DNA of 64,000 nucleotides from Bacillus sp. SLBN-46 (GCF_031453555.1 NZ_JAVIZM010000001.1:750001-814000), one strand, 5' to 3'; positions 1 to 7,717 are shown, counted from the first letter of the stretch. Notes: a model not told the origin generated them from the sequence alone. Numbers and translations are program-made.

Positions 1-1
1 C

Positions 2-235
2 CTATTGGGTTCGTTTTTGCTGGGACTCATCATGGGGGCGCATACAGATACTACGTTAAGATTGCTTCTAGGAACAGGCTTCATGGGGGCGTTTACGACG
101 TTTTCCACGTTTAAATTAGAAAATATCCAGCTGCGTGCAAAAGGAAAAATAAGAATAGCCGTGCTGTACCTGGCAATCAGCTACACCTGCGGCATCTTAC
201 TCGCCTATCTCGGCATATGGCTTGGCAGCAAATAA
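2..235 (+). CDS. crcB: Fluoride ion channel FluC/CrcB, C-terminal part (cut by window edge)
   Basis: The window opens inside this gene; the frame is open from base 2 to a TAA at 233-235, about 77 residues, of a family usually near 120. The visible part has the second-half signature GAFTTFSTF, preceded by a GSFLLG glycine-rich helix, and ends in a hydrophobic helix and a short basic tail. The family forms dual-topology dimeric membrane channels that export fluoride. The start lies upstream of the window, so the leader and any fluoride riboswitch cannot be seen. Family call is strong; which of the usual paired crcB copies this is cannot be told. Confidence 0.85.
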   Translation, partial: LLGSFLLGLIMGAHTDTTLRLLLGTGFMGAFTTFSTFKLENIQLRAKGKIRIAVLYLAISYTCGILLAYLGIWLGSK

Positions 236-249
236 AGGCAAACAATAAA

Positions 250-293
250 GGGGACAGTCCCCCGGCGCTTTAGCGCAGCGGGGGACTGTCCCC
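250..293. repeat. GGGGACAGTCCCC inverted pair
   Basis: Two copies of the near-palindrome GGGGACAGTCCCC face each other (250-263 and 280-293) around a GCGCTTTAGCGC core, so the whole stretch can fold into one long hairpin. Related words occur at 2113-2125, 5449-5499, 5846-5861, 6111-6133 and 6153-6167. It sits between two convergent genes, but the run of A after it on the plus strand is not a classical terminator tail. I call it a dispersed intergenic repeat. Confidence 0.75.
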
Positions 294-302
294 AAAAAAA
301 AC

Positions 303-1229
303 TCAGTTATACACAGTATCAAATTTAAACGAATTGTAATTATGGAACTTATGACTGGCGTCGAAATAATCCATCGCCACCTGGAACGCCTTTTTCGCGC
401 TATCCCAGAACACGAGCAAATTGATATCCTGCTTACCCGCGGCCAGTTCTTCCGCGCCAACTTCCGTGGTATCCCACTTAACGACCTTGAAATTCTTCGC
501 GTCCGTCACCTTTATCGTATACAGCCAGTAATTCTCACCTTCGACACCAGTCAAATCATGATAGTTCGACCCCAGCTTCGACTTCAGTCCATCCTGGGTA
601 ACCCCTACATCAATCCAACTCTTCAGGTCATTCACAACCGAAACAACCGCTGCATTTCCGGAATTCGTCATCCGGCCATCATTCATCAAATAATACCCAT
701 CCACAAAATTTTGCCGCACCATCACACCATCACGCGGGCTCAAATAATACCAAGCGCCTGAAACCTGTCTCCAGCCTGCCGCACGCGCACCCGATCCATC
801 AAAGTAATACCAGCTTGTCCCAATCGAGCGCCACCCCGTAGCCATTGCACCCTGTTGACCTAAATAATAACTACGTTTCCCAAGCTCGAGCCACCCCGTC
901 TTCATCACACCATGCGTATCTAAGTAATACCAGGTGCCTGACACCAGCACCCATCCGGTCTTCATCGACCCGTGCGCATCGAGGTAGTACCACTTGCCAC
1001 CATCCTTCACCCAGCCTGTCTGCATCACGCCATCTTTAGCGGCCAAATAGTACCAGGCACCCTTGTCGAGTACCCAACCGGTCTTCATTGCACCATCAAC
1101 ACCGTAAAAATGCCATTTTCCATCCTGAAGCACCCAGCCCGCGGGATTCTCATTTTCTTCCGCACCCACGACACTCGGAAACACATAAAGCAGCACGGCC
1201 CCAAGCAACACAACCATCAACTTCTTCAT
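303..1229 (-). CDS. Secreted protein with choline/cell-wall-binding GW repeats
   Basis: A signal peptide (MKKLMVVLLGAVLLY, cut near VVGA) is followed by seven to eight repeats of about 20 residues with the pattern GW-x-WYYLD-x-G-x-MKTGW, typical of CW_binding_1 (choline or glucan binding) modules. A C-terminal part of about 115 residues follows; it has no catalytic motif I recognise and slightly resembles SmpA-like small secreted folds. The protein is probably held non-covalently at the cell surface. The frame is open up to 1334, but the ATG at 1229 begins a normal signal peptide. An ATG at 1247 is also possible; no start has a well-spaced ribosome site, so the exact start is uncertain. Confidence 0.8.
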   Translation of the reverse strand: MKKLMVVLLGAVLLYVFPSVVGAEENENPAGWVLQDGKWHFYGVDGAMKTGWVLDKGAWYYLAAKDGVMQTGWVKDGGKWYYLDAHGSMKTGWVLVSGTWYYLDTHGVMKTGWLELGKRSYYLGQQGAMATGWRSIGTSWYYFDGSGARAAGWRQVSGAWYYLSPRDGVMVRQNFVDGYYLMNDGRMTNSGNAAVVSVVNDLKSWIDVGVTQDGLKSKLGSNYHDLTGVEGENYWLYTIKVTDAKNFKVVKWDTTEVGAEELAAGKQDINLLVFWDSAKKAFQVAMDYFDASHKFHNYNSFKFDTVYN

Positions 1230-1497
1230 TTTTAGCAAATGAACCATCCTCTCGTTGGTATTACTTTGTCTTAACCTAAATATTAGGGCTGGGTCACTGT
1301 ATTTCCTCCCAATACTTTTAGCCAAATTCCGCACAAGAATTTTCGCTAGAATCTAGCAAAATTAGCTATTTTTTTTTGAAAAAGACCCAATCCCCGTAAT
1401 ATGTATTCGTTAAAGTCTATATAGCGCACTTTAGGGGGATTTAAACATAAAAAAAGCCAACTTCCACAAATTATTCCAATAGGGCACATTGAAGCAC

Positions 1498-1536
1498 AAA
1501 AAAAGCCAACCCGACATGATTGTTATGGGGTTGGCT
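1498..1536 (-). terminator. Intrinsic terminator overlapping the end of the 45-residue ORF
   Basis: Arms AGCCAACCC (1504-1512) and GGGTTGGCT (1528-1536) pair perfectly and, read on the minus strand, are followed by seven T residues. The hairpin includes the last codons and stop of the small gene at 1523-1660. Confidence 0.8.
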
Positions 1537-1660
1537 CGGTATTTGTATTTTGACTTTTCGATAGAGTAGAGAAGTACTCAAATAATTGATTAATATAGTT
1601 GTTTAGCTCGAAACCATCCTCACTAGCAAACTCCGACAATAACAATTTGTTCTCATTCAT
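1523..1660 (-). CDS. Small acidic protein, 45 residues, unknown
   Basis: ATG at 1660 follows a GAGGGGG ribosome site at good spacing, and the frame ends at TAA inside a strong terminator, the arrangement of a short monocistronic gene. The product begins MNENKLLLSEFASEDGF, is acidic with some aromatic residues, and ends in a Thr/Asn/Pro tail (NTNTEPTP). It has no signal peptide or membrane helix. I do not recognise a family. The ribosome site plus own terminator is the argument that it is real; conservation could not be tested. Confidence 0.5.
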   Translation of the reverse strand: MNENKLLLSEFASEDGFELNNYINQLFEYFSTLSKSQNTNTEPTP

Positions 1661-1901
1661 TGGTTCGTCCCCCTCGATTACCTTGTTATCCCCATTCTTG
1701 CCAAACTATCAGTCTCTTATACAAGCAAAATGAGAATTTTTTAGATTTATTGTGCTCTACCGGGGGATACGCGCAGCTAATTGGCGGATGAGCCCTCGCA
1801 ATTGCGGATAGGCGACCATATTTGGAAATTCAGACCATTTTCCAGGCTAGAATGCTCTACTAAAGTGGATTTTAAATTCCCTTTATATATAAAAAACCAT
1901 T

Positions 1902-2126
1902 TATCAACCGCTTCTTGAACTTTATCGACCGGTTGAGTACAGATATCGACCACTTTTTGAGGTTTATCAACCACTTTTTGATACATATCAACTACTTTCA
2001 ACCACATATCGACCACTTACTAAAATTCAGCTCAATCCCCACATAAAAAAAGCCATTCCCCGCACTTTTGGGACTGGCTCAACTCATTAATCTTTTACGC
2101 GTTACCCCGTCGGGGGACTGTCCCCG
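1902..2126. repeat. 21-nt-period array of TATCRACCACTTTT plus conserved tail (copy 1)
   Basis: The word TATC(A/G)ACCRCTTTT starts at 1902, 1923, 1944, 1965, 1986 and 2007, exactly every 21 bases, with spacers of about ten bases that are not alike. A tail follows: a hairpin AGCCATTCCC/GGGACTGGCT (2051-2079) and the palindrome GGGGACTGTCCCC (2113-2125). The same order (six units, same tail) recurs at 5907-6133. On the minus strand the 21-base period gives an open frame with a seven-residue VVDKxQK pattern; I regard that as a by-product. Not CRISPR: spacers are too short and no cas genes are present. Confidence 0.85.
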
Positions 2127-2180
2127 AATTTTTACCTTATTACCAAAATCTTCGTCCACCAACTCTCTAAAAACAACAAA

Positions 2181-2212
2181 AAAACTGGCCCCATTCAGAG
2201 CCAGTTTTGCTA
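2181..2212 (-). terminator. Intrinsic terminator of the LysM-NlpC/P60 gene
   Basis: On the minus strand, just past the stop at 2218, ACTGGC and GCCAGT arms close a loop and are followed by seven T residues. Confidence 0.8.
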
Positions 2213-2217
2213 AAAAA

Positions 2218-3456
2218 TTAATAGAATCTCTTAAACCCATCCAAATGCGCTGTATAGTATGGGCTTTTTAAGGTGGAAATCATGATTCCGTGCGCTTCGT
2301 CGGCGTGGATGAACTGATCGCCGCCCAGGTAGATGCCCACGTGAGAGATGCCCTTTTTATACGTATTTTCAAAGAATACAAGATCCCCGGCCTTAGGTTG
2401 ATCGACATAGTAGGCGCGGCTATAGAACCCTTCTGCCGAATAGCGGCCGATCTGCTTACCAGCCTGATTCGCTACATAATAGATAAAGCCACTGCAGTCA
2501 AAACCGGACAGGCTGCTGCCACCCCAAACATACTTAATTCCCATTAAGCTTTTTGCCGTATTAACCATATTCGTTGCAAAATCAGAAGACGGCGCAGGCG
2601 CAGGTGCACTACTCACTTTGCCACCTTTAACCTTCAATTTTTGCCCAACATAAATCATGTCAGAGGTTAAGCCGTTCAGCGATTTCAAATCCTGTACCGA
2701 CATACCCGTTTGGACGGCGATTTTTCCGAGAGTATCGCCACTTTTAATAACATACTCACTTGTAGTCGACGGCTGAGTGACCACAGGAGGAGTCGTAGCT
2801 GGCGGCTTAGTAGGAGTTGAAACCGCGCCGGTCACCTTCAGTTTTTGTCCGACATAAATCATATCCGATTTCAAGTTATTCAGTGTCTTTAACTGCGCAA
2901 CCGTCATCTTAAACTGAACACCAATCTTGCTCAAGCTGTCGCCGCTTTTAATCGTATACACATTAGTTGCCCCTTGCGTTGCTGGAGCTGGGGAAGATTT
3001 CGGTGCCGATGTTGGAGCCGGTTTCGGTGTTTGGGTCGGTGCAGGCTTCGGAACAGACACAGTACCTGTCCCTGGTGCAGAAACCTTCAACACTTGTCCC
3101 ACATAAATAATCGTGTTATCTAGGTTGTTCCACTGCTTTAGCTCGTCGACCGTCACGTTATAACGATTCGCAATCTTGATCAGTGCATCACCCGACACAA
3201 CGGTATACGTCGTCGTCTTTGGCGCCTGCACAGCGATGGGCTCGTTACTTACCTTCAGCACCTGATTGACGTAGATCATATCCGACTTCAAACCGTTCAA
3301 TGTTTTCAAGCCACTCACACTAGTATGATATTTTGAGGCAATTTTTGATAGGCTATCGCCTTTTTGAACTTGGTATGTATCAGCAAGGGCAGAACCAGCA
3401 AAGAGTGTCGAAAAAAGCGCGGCTGTTGATAGAGTACGTACGATGGTTTTCTTCAT
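2218..3456 (-). CDS. LysM-repeat NlpC/P60 peptidoglycan endopeptidase (CwlS/LytE-like)
   Basis: 412 residues. A signal peptide (about 1-25, ending GSALA) is followed by four LysM domains near residues 27-70, 83-127, 167-211 and 236-280, joined by Pro/Ala/Ser/Thr linkers, then an NlpC/P60 domain from about 295. Catalytic Cys321 lies in FDCSGF, His372 in SHVGIYLG, and His384 fits the third site. Such enzymes cut the D-Glu-meso-DAP bond of wall peptides and act in cell separation or elongation. The LysM number and length match B. subtilis CwlS best, but LytE and LytF are close relatives, so no symbol is given. The ATG follows GAGGTGA at nine bases. Confidence 0.93.
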   Translation of the reverse strand: MKKTIVRTLSTAALFSTLFAGSALADTYQVQKGDSLSKIASKYHTSVSGLKTLNGLKSDMIYVNQVLKVSNEPIAVQAPKTTTYTVVSGDALIKIANRYNVTVDELKQWNNLDNTIIYVGQVLKVSAPGTGTVSVPKPAPTQTPKPAPTSAPKSSPAPATQGATNVYTIKSGDSLSKIGVQFKMTVAQLKTLNNLKSDMIYVGQKLKVTGAVSTPTKPPATTPPVVTQPSTTSEYVIKSGDTLGKIAVQTGMSVQDLKSLNGLTSDMIYVGQKLKVKGGKVSSAPAPAPSSDFATNMVNTAKSLMGIKYVWGGSSLSGFDCSGFIYYVANQAGKQIGRYSAEGFYSRAYYVDQPKAGDLVFFENTYKKGISHVGIYLGGDQFIHADEAHGIMISTLKSPYYTAHLDGFKRFY

Positions 3457-3607
3457 CTAAAAAAATCACCTCATATAGTTTCATTTTTTTTATTAATTTT
3501 ACCATAGTTTTCTAGTGTTTCGGGTAAAAAATTGCAAATACTGACATTAATTAGCGGAAAAATGATAGATTTCAGCATGAGAGGACAAAGTGACAGTTTT
3601 CGAACGC

Positions 3608-3636
3608 AAAAAAACCAGCTCCCGATAAGCCGGCTT
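3608..3636 (-). terminator. Intrinsic terminator after the DUF3231 gene
   Basis: On the minus strand AAGCCGGCT pairs with AGCTGGTTT (two G-U pairs) and is followed by a T run (3608-3614). It lies 25 bases past the stop of the 3661-4665 gene. Confidence 0.65.
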
Positions 3637-3660
3637 CCTGTTGTATATATGAGGAGAAAA

Positions 3661-4665
3661 TCAATTTTCCTTCGAAAGCTCCTCCCGATTAGGGGCAAGA
3701 GGGGGCTGTTCTAACCAGCCATATTTCACCATAATATTAAACCATTTCTTGGTGACCAGTATATTTTTCAAAATGACGCCTTCAAAGGCAACAACTAAAT
3801 CCGACCGCATGGCAGATGCAAGTCCGGTTCCATGATAGGCTTGGGCAGCTTGGAATAAAAACCCGATATGATACATCATGAGTTTGTCGGAAAAAGGAGA
3901 GTTAGTAGAGGTGGTGACCTCCGTTTCCCATGATTTAGGCACAGGTAAATTATCTGCTTGCATGATTTTAGTAAACATTTTAATTTGGTCATCCGAGGTT
4001 TTCTCCGTGTCAGTGAGAAATTCCCTGACCAATTTATTTTGAGCTACCTGACCGAATGCAATCGCCAACGTTTTCGCCATAATACTCTTTTTCAGATTAA
4101 AAGAAATACTGATAATTTCAGTCGCGGTCAACCGCCGACCCTTACCGAAAAACCCGTCGGTAAAATCTTTGCTGTATATAAATTCAGTTTGCTTGTTTGG
4201 GTAAAACATAGGGTCTCTTTGAAAGCTTCCTTTTTCCAGCAAGAGTTCAATCGTTTGGTGATACATCCTTTTTGCGTCATTATCGCAGGAATCGTAAAAT
4301 TCCCTTAAATCCTTACGAACGGAAACTCCTAAGGATGTGGTGTGTCCGAGCAATCCATGTAACGTCATGACGTGTAAATAATTTAAGCAAAATATATCGG
4401 TAAAAAGCCTCTCCGCACCTTTATTGAGATCTGTTTCAGTAAATCCTACCGGGAGAGGAAATCCTTCATTTTCAGTAAAAGTAACCAATTGTTTCTTTTG
4501 TTTCGCGAAGGTCAGAATGGCATCCTCAAAAACGGCTTTAATGTCTGCATCCTCAATAATGGTAACCATATATCTATTTACTGTATCTGTCATGGTCCCG
4601 TTTACATACTCTCCCCACAGCGTGCCGATTTCGGAAGATGTGAGTCTCATTTGATTTTTATCCAC
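3661..4665 (-). CDS. DUF3231 family protein
   Basis: 334 residues, helix-rich and without signal peptide, in two similar halves, as in the DUF3231 family common in spore-forming Bacillaceae. Each half has a helical bundle layout; the first includes MRLTSSEIGTLWGEYVNG and NYLHVMTLHGLLGHTTSLG, the second FLTDTEKTSDDQIKMFTKIM and AYHGTGLASAMRSDLV. The biochemical role is unknown; a ferritin-like or spore-related role has been guessed for the family. The frame opens with GTG at 4674, but the GTG at 4665 stands six bases after GAGGTG and is the better start. It has its own terminator and no close partner gene. Confidence 0.85.
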   Translation of the reverse strand: MDKNQMRLTSSEIGTLWGEYVNGTMTDTVNRYMVTIIEDADIKAVFEDAILTFAKQKKQLVTFTENEGFPLPVGFTETDLNKGAERLFTDIFCLNYLHVMTLHGLLGHTTSLGVSVRKDLREFYDSCDNDAKRMYHQTIELLLEKGSFQRDPMFYPNKQTEFIYSKDFTDGFFGKGRRLTATEIISISFNLKKSIMAKTLAIAFGQVAQNKLVREFLTDTEKTSDDQIKMFTKIMQADNLPVPKSWETEVTTSTNSPFSDKLMMYHIGFLFQAAQAYHGTGLASAMRSDLVVAFEGVILKNILVTKKWFNIMVKYGWLEQPPLAPNREELSKEN

Positions 4666-4893
4666 GATATTCACCTCGTGGATATTATTACCGTCAGTTT
4701 ATCGTTTTATGAATGTATAGGCATAAAGAAGGTTGGAAAAATAAATAAGTTCATTTAATTGTCAGATTTTTTAGGAATCTGGACTCTAGTGAAAAAATCT
4801 CTGCGACTTTTTTCCTAAAATTGTAAATAAAAAAGGATTTTTTCCGTTTGTGGTGAAATTATATGGATATAATTCATTCAGGGGGAAACCACC

Positions 4894-5433
4894 ATGAGGC
4901 AAAGTCGTCAATATCGCTCACCATATGCGGCCATGTTGTGGTCGCTTGTTTTACCAGGCTTCGGACAGATGTACAATAAAGATTATTTAGTTGGCTTTGT
5001 ATTAATGGTGTGGGAGATCCTGGTCAATGTAAATTCGCACTTGAATATCGCCTTGTTAAATACCTTTCACGGGGATGCACACTCCGCTCATCAAGTGATT
5101 GATTACCAGTGGGGACTTTTTTATCCTTCCATTTATTGCTTCGCCTTATGGCAGGCGTTTAATTCCGCCGTGGTGAACAACAACAGACTAGCAGGAGTAG
5201 AGGGGGAGAGGCGGACCTATTTCTCTGGATTTTTCCTCGGAATGGTCGTGGGGATGGATTTCGGCCTCTTCTGGCACGACGCTCACGTTTTGAACTATTT
5301 TGCGGCTGCTAAAGTTTGGGACTACCCGGTCTTTAACGGCATCATTCTAGGCCTATTCTTGGGTCTTTTGGGTCATCAACTGGAAAATAAAGTATACCGT
5401 AAATACAAACGGAAAATCACACCTAATACATAG
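4894..5433 (+). CDS. Multi-pass membrane protein, unknown function
   Basis: 179 residues with four or five hydrophobic segments and a short basic N-terminus. The first segment, LWSLVLPGFGQMYNKDYLVG, has the proline-glycine-phenylalanine-glycine-Q-x-Y/Y pattern of TM2/DUF5683-like small membrane proteins; a second segment pair ends in GLFLGLLGHQLENK and a basic tail. AGGGGG stands nine bases ahead of the ATG, and a TATAAT (4868-4873) upstream could be its promoter, with a poor -35. It stands alone between repeats, and no function can be assigned. Confidence 0.7.
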   Translation: MRQSRQYRSPYAAMLWSLVLPGFGQMYNKDYLVGFVLMVWEILVNVNSHLNIALLNTFHGDAHSAHQVIDYQWGLFYPSIYCFALWQAFNSAVVNNNRLAGVEGERRTYFSGFFLGMVVGMDFGLFWHDAHVLNYFAAAKVWDYPVFNGIILGLFLGLLGHQLENKVYRKYKRKITPNT

Positions 5434-5448
5434 ATGAGACAAAATATT

Positions 5449-5499
5449 GGGGACAGTCCCCCAGCGCTTTAATGCGTTACCATTTCGGGGGACAGTCCC
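5449..5499. repeat. GGGGACAGTCCC repeat pair
   Basis: GGGGACAGTCCCC (5449-5461) and GGGGGACAGTCCC (5487-5499) flank a GCGCTTTAATGCG core, the same layout as 250-293 but with both words in the same orientation. It lies directly after the 4894-5433 gene. Confidence 0.7.
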
Positions 5500-5521
5500 T
5501 AAAACATTTGCTAATTTCATT

Positions 5522-5639
5522 TACTCGTCTATTACTCCAATTTACTCGTCAAAATCAGGGAAATACTCGTCAGTTTTCCTTATTTACTCGTCAAAATCAT
5601 CAAATACTCGTCGCATTCCTAACTTTACTCGCCAACTCC
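5522..5639. repeat. 21-nt-period array of TACTCGTC
   Basis: TACTCGTC (the last unit TACTCGCC) starts at 5522, 5543, 5564, 5585, 5605 and 5626: steps of 21, 21, 21, 20 and 21 bases with unlike 12-13 base spacers. The reverse complement of the same word forms the array at 36321-36412. Confidence 0.85.
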
Positions 5640-5707
5640 AAAAATGGTCCACCAAATCCTATAATAAAGCCAGACCCCACCCAGAAAAAATATATAAATA
5701 TTTCACC

Positions 5708-5837
5708 TTTATTCATAGTTTGTTCATATTTATGGGCTAAGATAATTTCATGCAGCGAAAAGGCATAAGCACCTTTTTCTGACCCCTTAAAAATATATTT
5801 GTATTGCGTCCGGCAACCATTTGCCGGATATTTTTTT
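5708..5837 (+). ncRNA. Candidate small RNA element, copy 1
   Basis: The element starts with the direct repeat TTTATTCATAGTTTGTTCATA, which resembles an activator-type (PhoP/ResD-like) box, then a TAAGATAAT box, a C-rich motif (GACCCC, about 5780), ATTTGTATTGCG and the terminator hairpin TCCGGCAA/TTGCCGGA (5809-5828) with seven T. The same order is seen at 10229-10360 and 54996-55132, and the 3' part at 52988-53045. Hairpin arms differ between copies but stay paired. The general look (C-rich single strand, terminator, two-component-type box) recalls RoxS/RsaE regulators; identity is not shown. Confidence 0.5.
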
Positions 5838-5845
5838 GTCCTTTT

Positions 5846-5861
5846 CGGGGGTCAGTCCCCG
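5846..5861. repeat. CGGGGGTCAGTCCCCG palindrome
   Basis: A single copy of the GGGGACAGTCCCC repeat family with T in place of A in the centre, nine bases after the terminator of the small RNA candidate. Confidence 0.6.
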
Positions 5862-5906
5862 AACTTAGCTAATATTTTCAATTACCTCTTTATAGAAACC
5901 CCCACA

Positions 5907-6133
5907 TATCGACCACTTTGCGACTGATATCGGCCATTTTGACGAAGATATCAGCCACTAGTGGGGATTTATCGGCCGCTTTTCTCCAGATATCGTCCAC
6001 TTTTCACCCGATATCAACCACTCACCAAAATCCAGCTCAATCCCCACATAAAAAAGCCAGTCCCCGCACTTTGGGACTGGCTCAACTCATTAATCTTTTA
6101 CGCTTTACCCCGTCGGGGGACAGTCCCCCGACG
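5907..6133. repeat. 21-nt-period array of TATCRRCCACTTTT plus conserved tail (copy 2)
   Basis: Units start at 5907, 5928, 5949, 5970, 5991 and 6012, exactly every 21 bases. The tail repeats that of copy 1: hairpin AGCCAGTCCC/GGGACTGGCT (6055-6082) with an A run before it, so it is a terminator when read on the minus strand, a shared stretch around TCAACTCATTAATCTTTTAC, and the palindrome CGTCGGGGGA/TCCCCCGACG (6111-6133). The spacers inside the array differ from copy 1 while the tail is nearly identical. A further half copy, CGGGGGACTGTTCCC, is at 6153-6167. Confidence 0.85.
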
Positions 6134-6359
6134 GAGTAAAGCACAACCGCGCCGGGGGACTGTTCCCTTCGACAAAGAAGCCTACCAGTTTTATAGGATA
6201 TAAATACTGGATATTCTTCCTTTTTGAAAAATAAATCCTTCAATAGTTCGACAAAATTTATGGTTTATCTACAAGTTCAGTTGGGTAAATCATTTACAAT
6301 TAATGTATATTGTTGTAGAATTCAAAATTAGAAGATTAAAAGGGAGGGAGAATAAGAAG

Positions 6360-6512
6360 TTGGAAAGGAAAGCTGGAAAAAGCGCAAACACCGTCGATTT
6401 TTCTGAGATTGTGAAAAAGGCTTATGACAAAGGCGTAAACGAGAACGAAATCACCCTTGAAAAACTAATGGAAGAACTAAAAGCAGATTTAAGACAATTA
6501 GTCGTCTGCTAA
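6360..6512 (+). CDS. Small charged protein, 50 residues, unknown
   Basis: TTG at 6360 stands nine bases after GGGAGGGAG, so I prefer it to an ATG at 6303 that lacks a ribosome site. The product is Lys/Glu-rich and helical (FSEIVKKAYDKGVNENEI, then EKLMEELKADLRQLV) with no membrane segment. It vaguely resembles Fur-regulated basic peptides but not enough to name it. A clear intrinsic terminator begins 18 bases after the stop, which supports a real short transcript. Confidence 0.5.
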   Translation: MERKAGKSANTVDFSEIVKKAYDKGVNENEITLEKLMEELKADLRQLVVC

Positions 6513-6530
6513 TATATATAATAGATACAT

Positions 6531-6562
6531 AAGGCTGTAGGGGAAAACTCTGCAGCCTTTTT
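6531..6562 (+). terminator. Intrinsic terminator of the 50-residue ORF
   Basis: AAGGCTGTAG pairs with CTGCAGCCTT (one G-U pair) and ends in a T run. Confidence 0.8.
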
Positions 6563-6713
6563 CTGTGGGAAAAATGGTTATATTCCACTCTCGTGGGAAA
6601 AATAAAGAAAAAGCGCTTGATAAGCGGAGAAAAGGCCTTCAACATCAACAGAATGCGTTAAAATTACCCTTTTTTAATATTTACTACCCAAAGATAGAGC
6701 TGACAAGGATATG

Positions 6714-6808
6714 TATTCGCGAATTGTAGATAGTTATTCGCGGATTTCCCACTTTTATTCGCGAATCTGCATAACTTATTCGCGAATGTATCATCTTTAT
6801 TCGCGAAT
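6714..6808. repeat. 21-nt-period array of TATTCGCGAAT
   Basis: Five units start at 6714, 6735, 6756, 6777 and 6798, exactly every 21 bases, with unlike ten-base spacers. The core ATTCGCGAAT is itself a palindrome. On the plus strand the period gives a chance open frame with a YSRIxxx pattern. It is the first of three adjoining arrays (6714-7086). Confidence 0.88.
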
Positions 6809-6847
6809 CCACGGACTCATCAAGTCTTTGGGCCAACTCAAACGATA

Positions 6848-6941
6848 TATGAGCGAATTCTCATCAATTATGAGCGAATCTCACATTATATGAGCGAATT
6901 TCCGTACCTTATGAGCGAATGCGACCCTTTTATGAGCGAAT
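6848..6941. repeat. 21-nt-period array of TATGAGCGAAT
   Basis: Five units start at 6848, 6869, 6889, 6910 and 6931 (steps 21, 20, 21, 21). The word shares GCGAAT with its neighbours on both sides but differs in the first half. Confidence 0.88.
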
Positions 6942-6971
6942 CTAAAAAGAGGTAACTTAAAAGCATTATTG

Positions 6972-7086
6972 TAAGAGCGATCCGCCAGGTCTATCGGCGA
7001 ATTTCCGTATTCTATCGGCGAATCCGCCAGGTCTATCGGCGAATTTCCGCACCCAATCGGCGAATCCGCCCAATCTATCGGCGAAT
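6972..7086. repeat. 21-nt-period array of TATCGGCGAAT
   Basis: Units start at 6992, 7013, 7034, 7055 and 7076, exactly every 21 bases, after a degenerate unit at 6972. Here some spacers are also alike (TCCGCCAGGTC and TTTCCG recur), as if units were copied recently. The array ends about 100 bases before the first CBO0543 gene. Confidence 0.88.
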
Positions 7087-7195
7087 TGCAAAATGGAGAC
7101 TATTTTCAATCCGGCGAAACTACACAATCGCCCAATTCTCGACCGTTATAAGCTAATTAGAGCAACCCTTACGATTTTTCGGAGGAAACCCACCC

Positions 7196-7702
7196 ATGCA
7201 TATAACCCTAACCGCGATCCTTCTCCTAGCGGCAATCAGGAAAGGGGATTGGCGACATTGGCGTAAATACCATCACACCATTCTATATATTGTAATCTGT
7301 AACCTACTCTACAACTTCCTCTGCAGAGACCATCTGCTCTGGAAACAGAACCCGGATCTCTTACCGGAATCCCATGCCATCGTTGATCTCATATATACCT
7401 TTATCGCACTCCCTGCGGTGACATTGATTTATCTTACTCATTATCCATTTAAAACATCCAACGGGAAACAAGTGCAGTACATGCTGTGGTGGATCCTGGG
7501 CTCACTCGTCGTCGAATACCCTTATTATAAAATGGGCCGACTCCTTCTGCAGCACGGGTACCACTTCTGGATGGAGCCCATTTTCTACACAGCGATGTAC
7601 ACCATGCTACGCCTGCATTTCACCAGGCCGCTTCTTACATACGGAATCTCGACTATTGTTATCGTGTTACTGCTTCAATACTTTCACATACCCGTTAAAT
7701 AA
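7196..7702 (+). CDS. CBO0543 family membrane protein, first of three
   Basis: 168 residues with about five membrane helices; hallmarks are a His/Trp-rich first loop (DWRHWRKYHH), a central EYPYYKMGRLL and an aromatic segment. The CBO0543 family is found in Firmicutes and has no known function. GGAGGAAACCCACCC ahead of the ATG is a strong ribosome site. The next two genes encode relatives in the same direction (gap of 15 bases, then a 4-base overlap), so the three are probably one operon. This first copy is the most diverged, lacking the LEKYT segment shared by the other two. Confidence 0.75.
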   Translation: MHITLTAILLLAAIRKGDWRHWRKYHHTILYIVICNLLYNFLCRDHLLWKQNPDLLPESHAIVDLIYTFIALPAVTLIYLTHYPFKTSNGKQVQYMLWWILGSLVVEYPYYKMGRLLLQHGYHFWMEPIFYTAMYTMLRLHFTRPLLTYGISTIVIVLLLQYFHIPVK

Positions 7703-7717
7703 AAGAGGTTAAATCCA

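Noticed and set aside
342..1279. Plus-strand ORFs across the choline-binding repeat gene
   Set aside because: They are shadows caused by the repeated minus-strand gene; no ribosome sites and no family resemblance.
1777..2016. Minus-strand ORF with VVDKxQK heptads as a coiled-coil protein
   Set aside because: The pattern follows from the 21-base period of the array, the matching copy at 5907-6030 does not keep the frame, and no ribosome site is seen.
6711..6893. Plus-strand ORF with YSRIxxx heptads
   Set aside because: Also a by-product of a 21-base array; it runs through two arrays and the spacer between them.
5522..7086. Short repeats with spacers as a CRISPR array
   Set aside because: Repeat words are only 8-11 bases and spacers about ten; no cas genes are near; and neighbouring arrays use different words.
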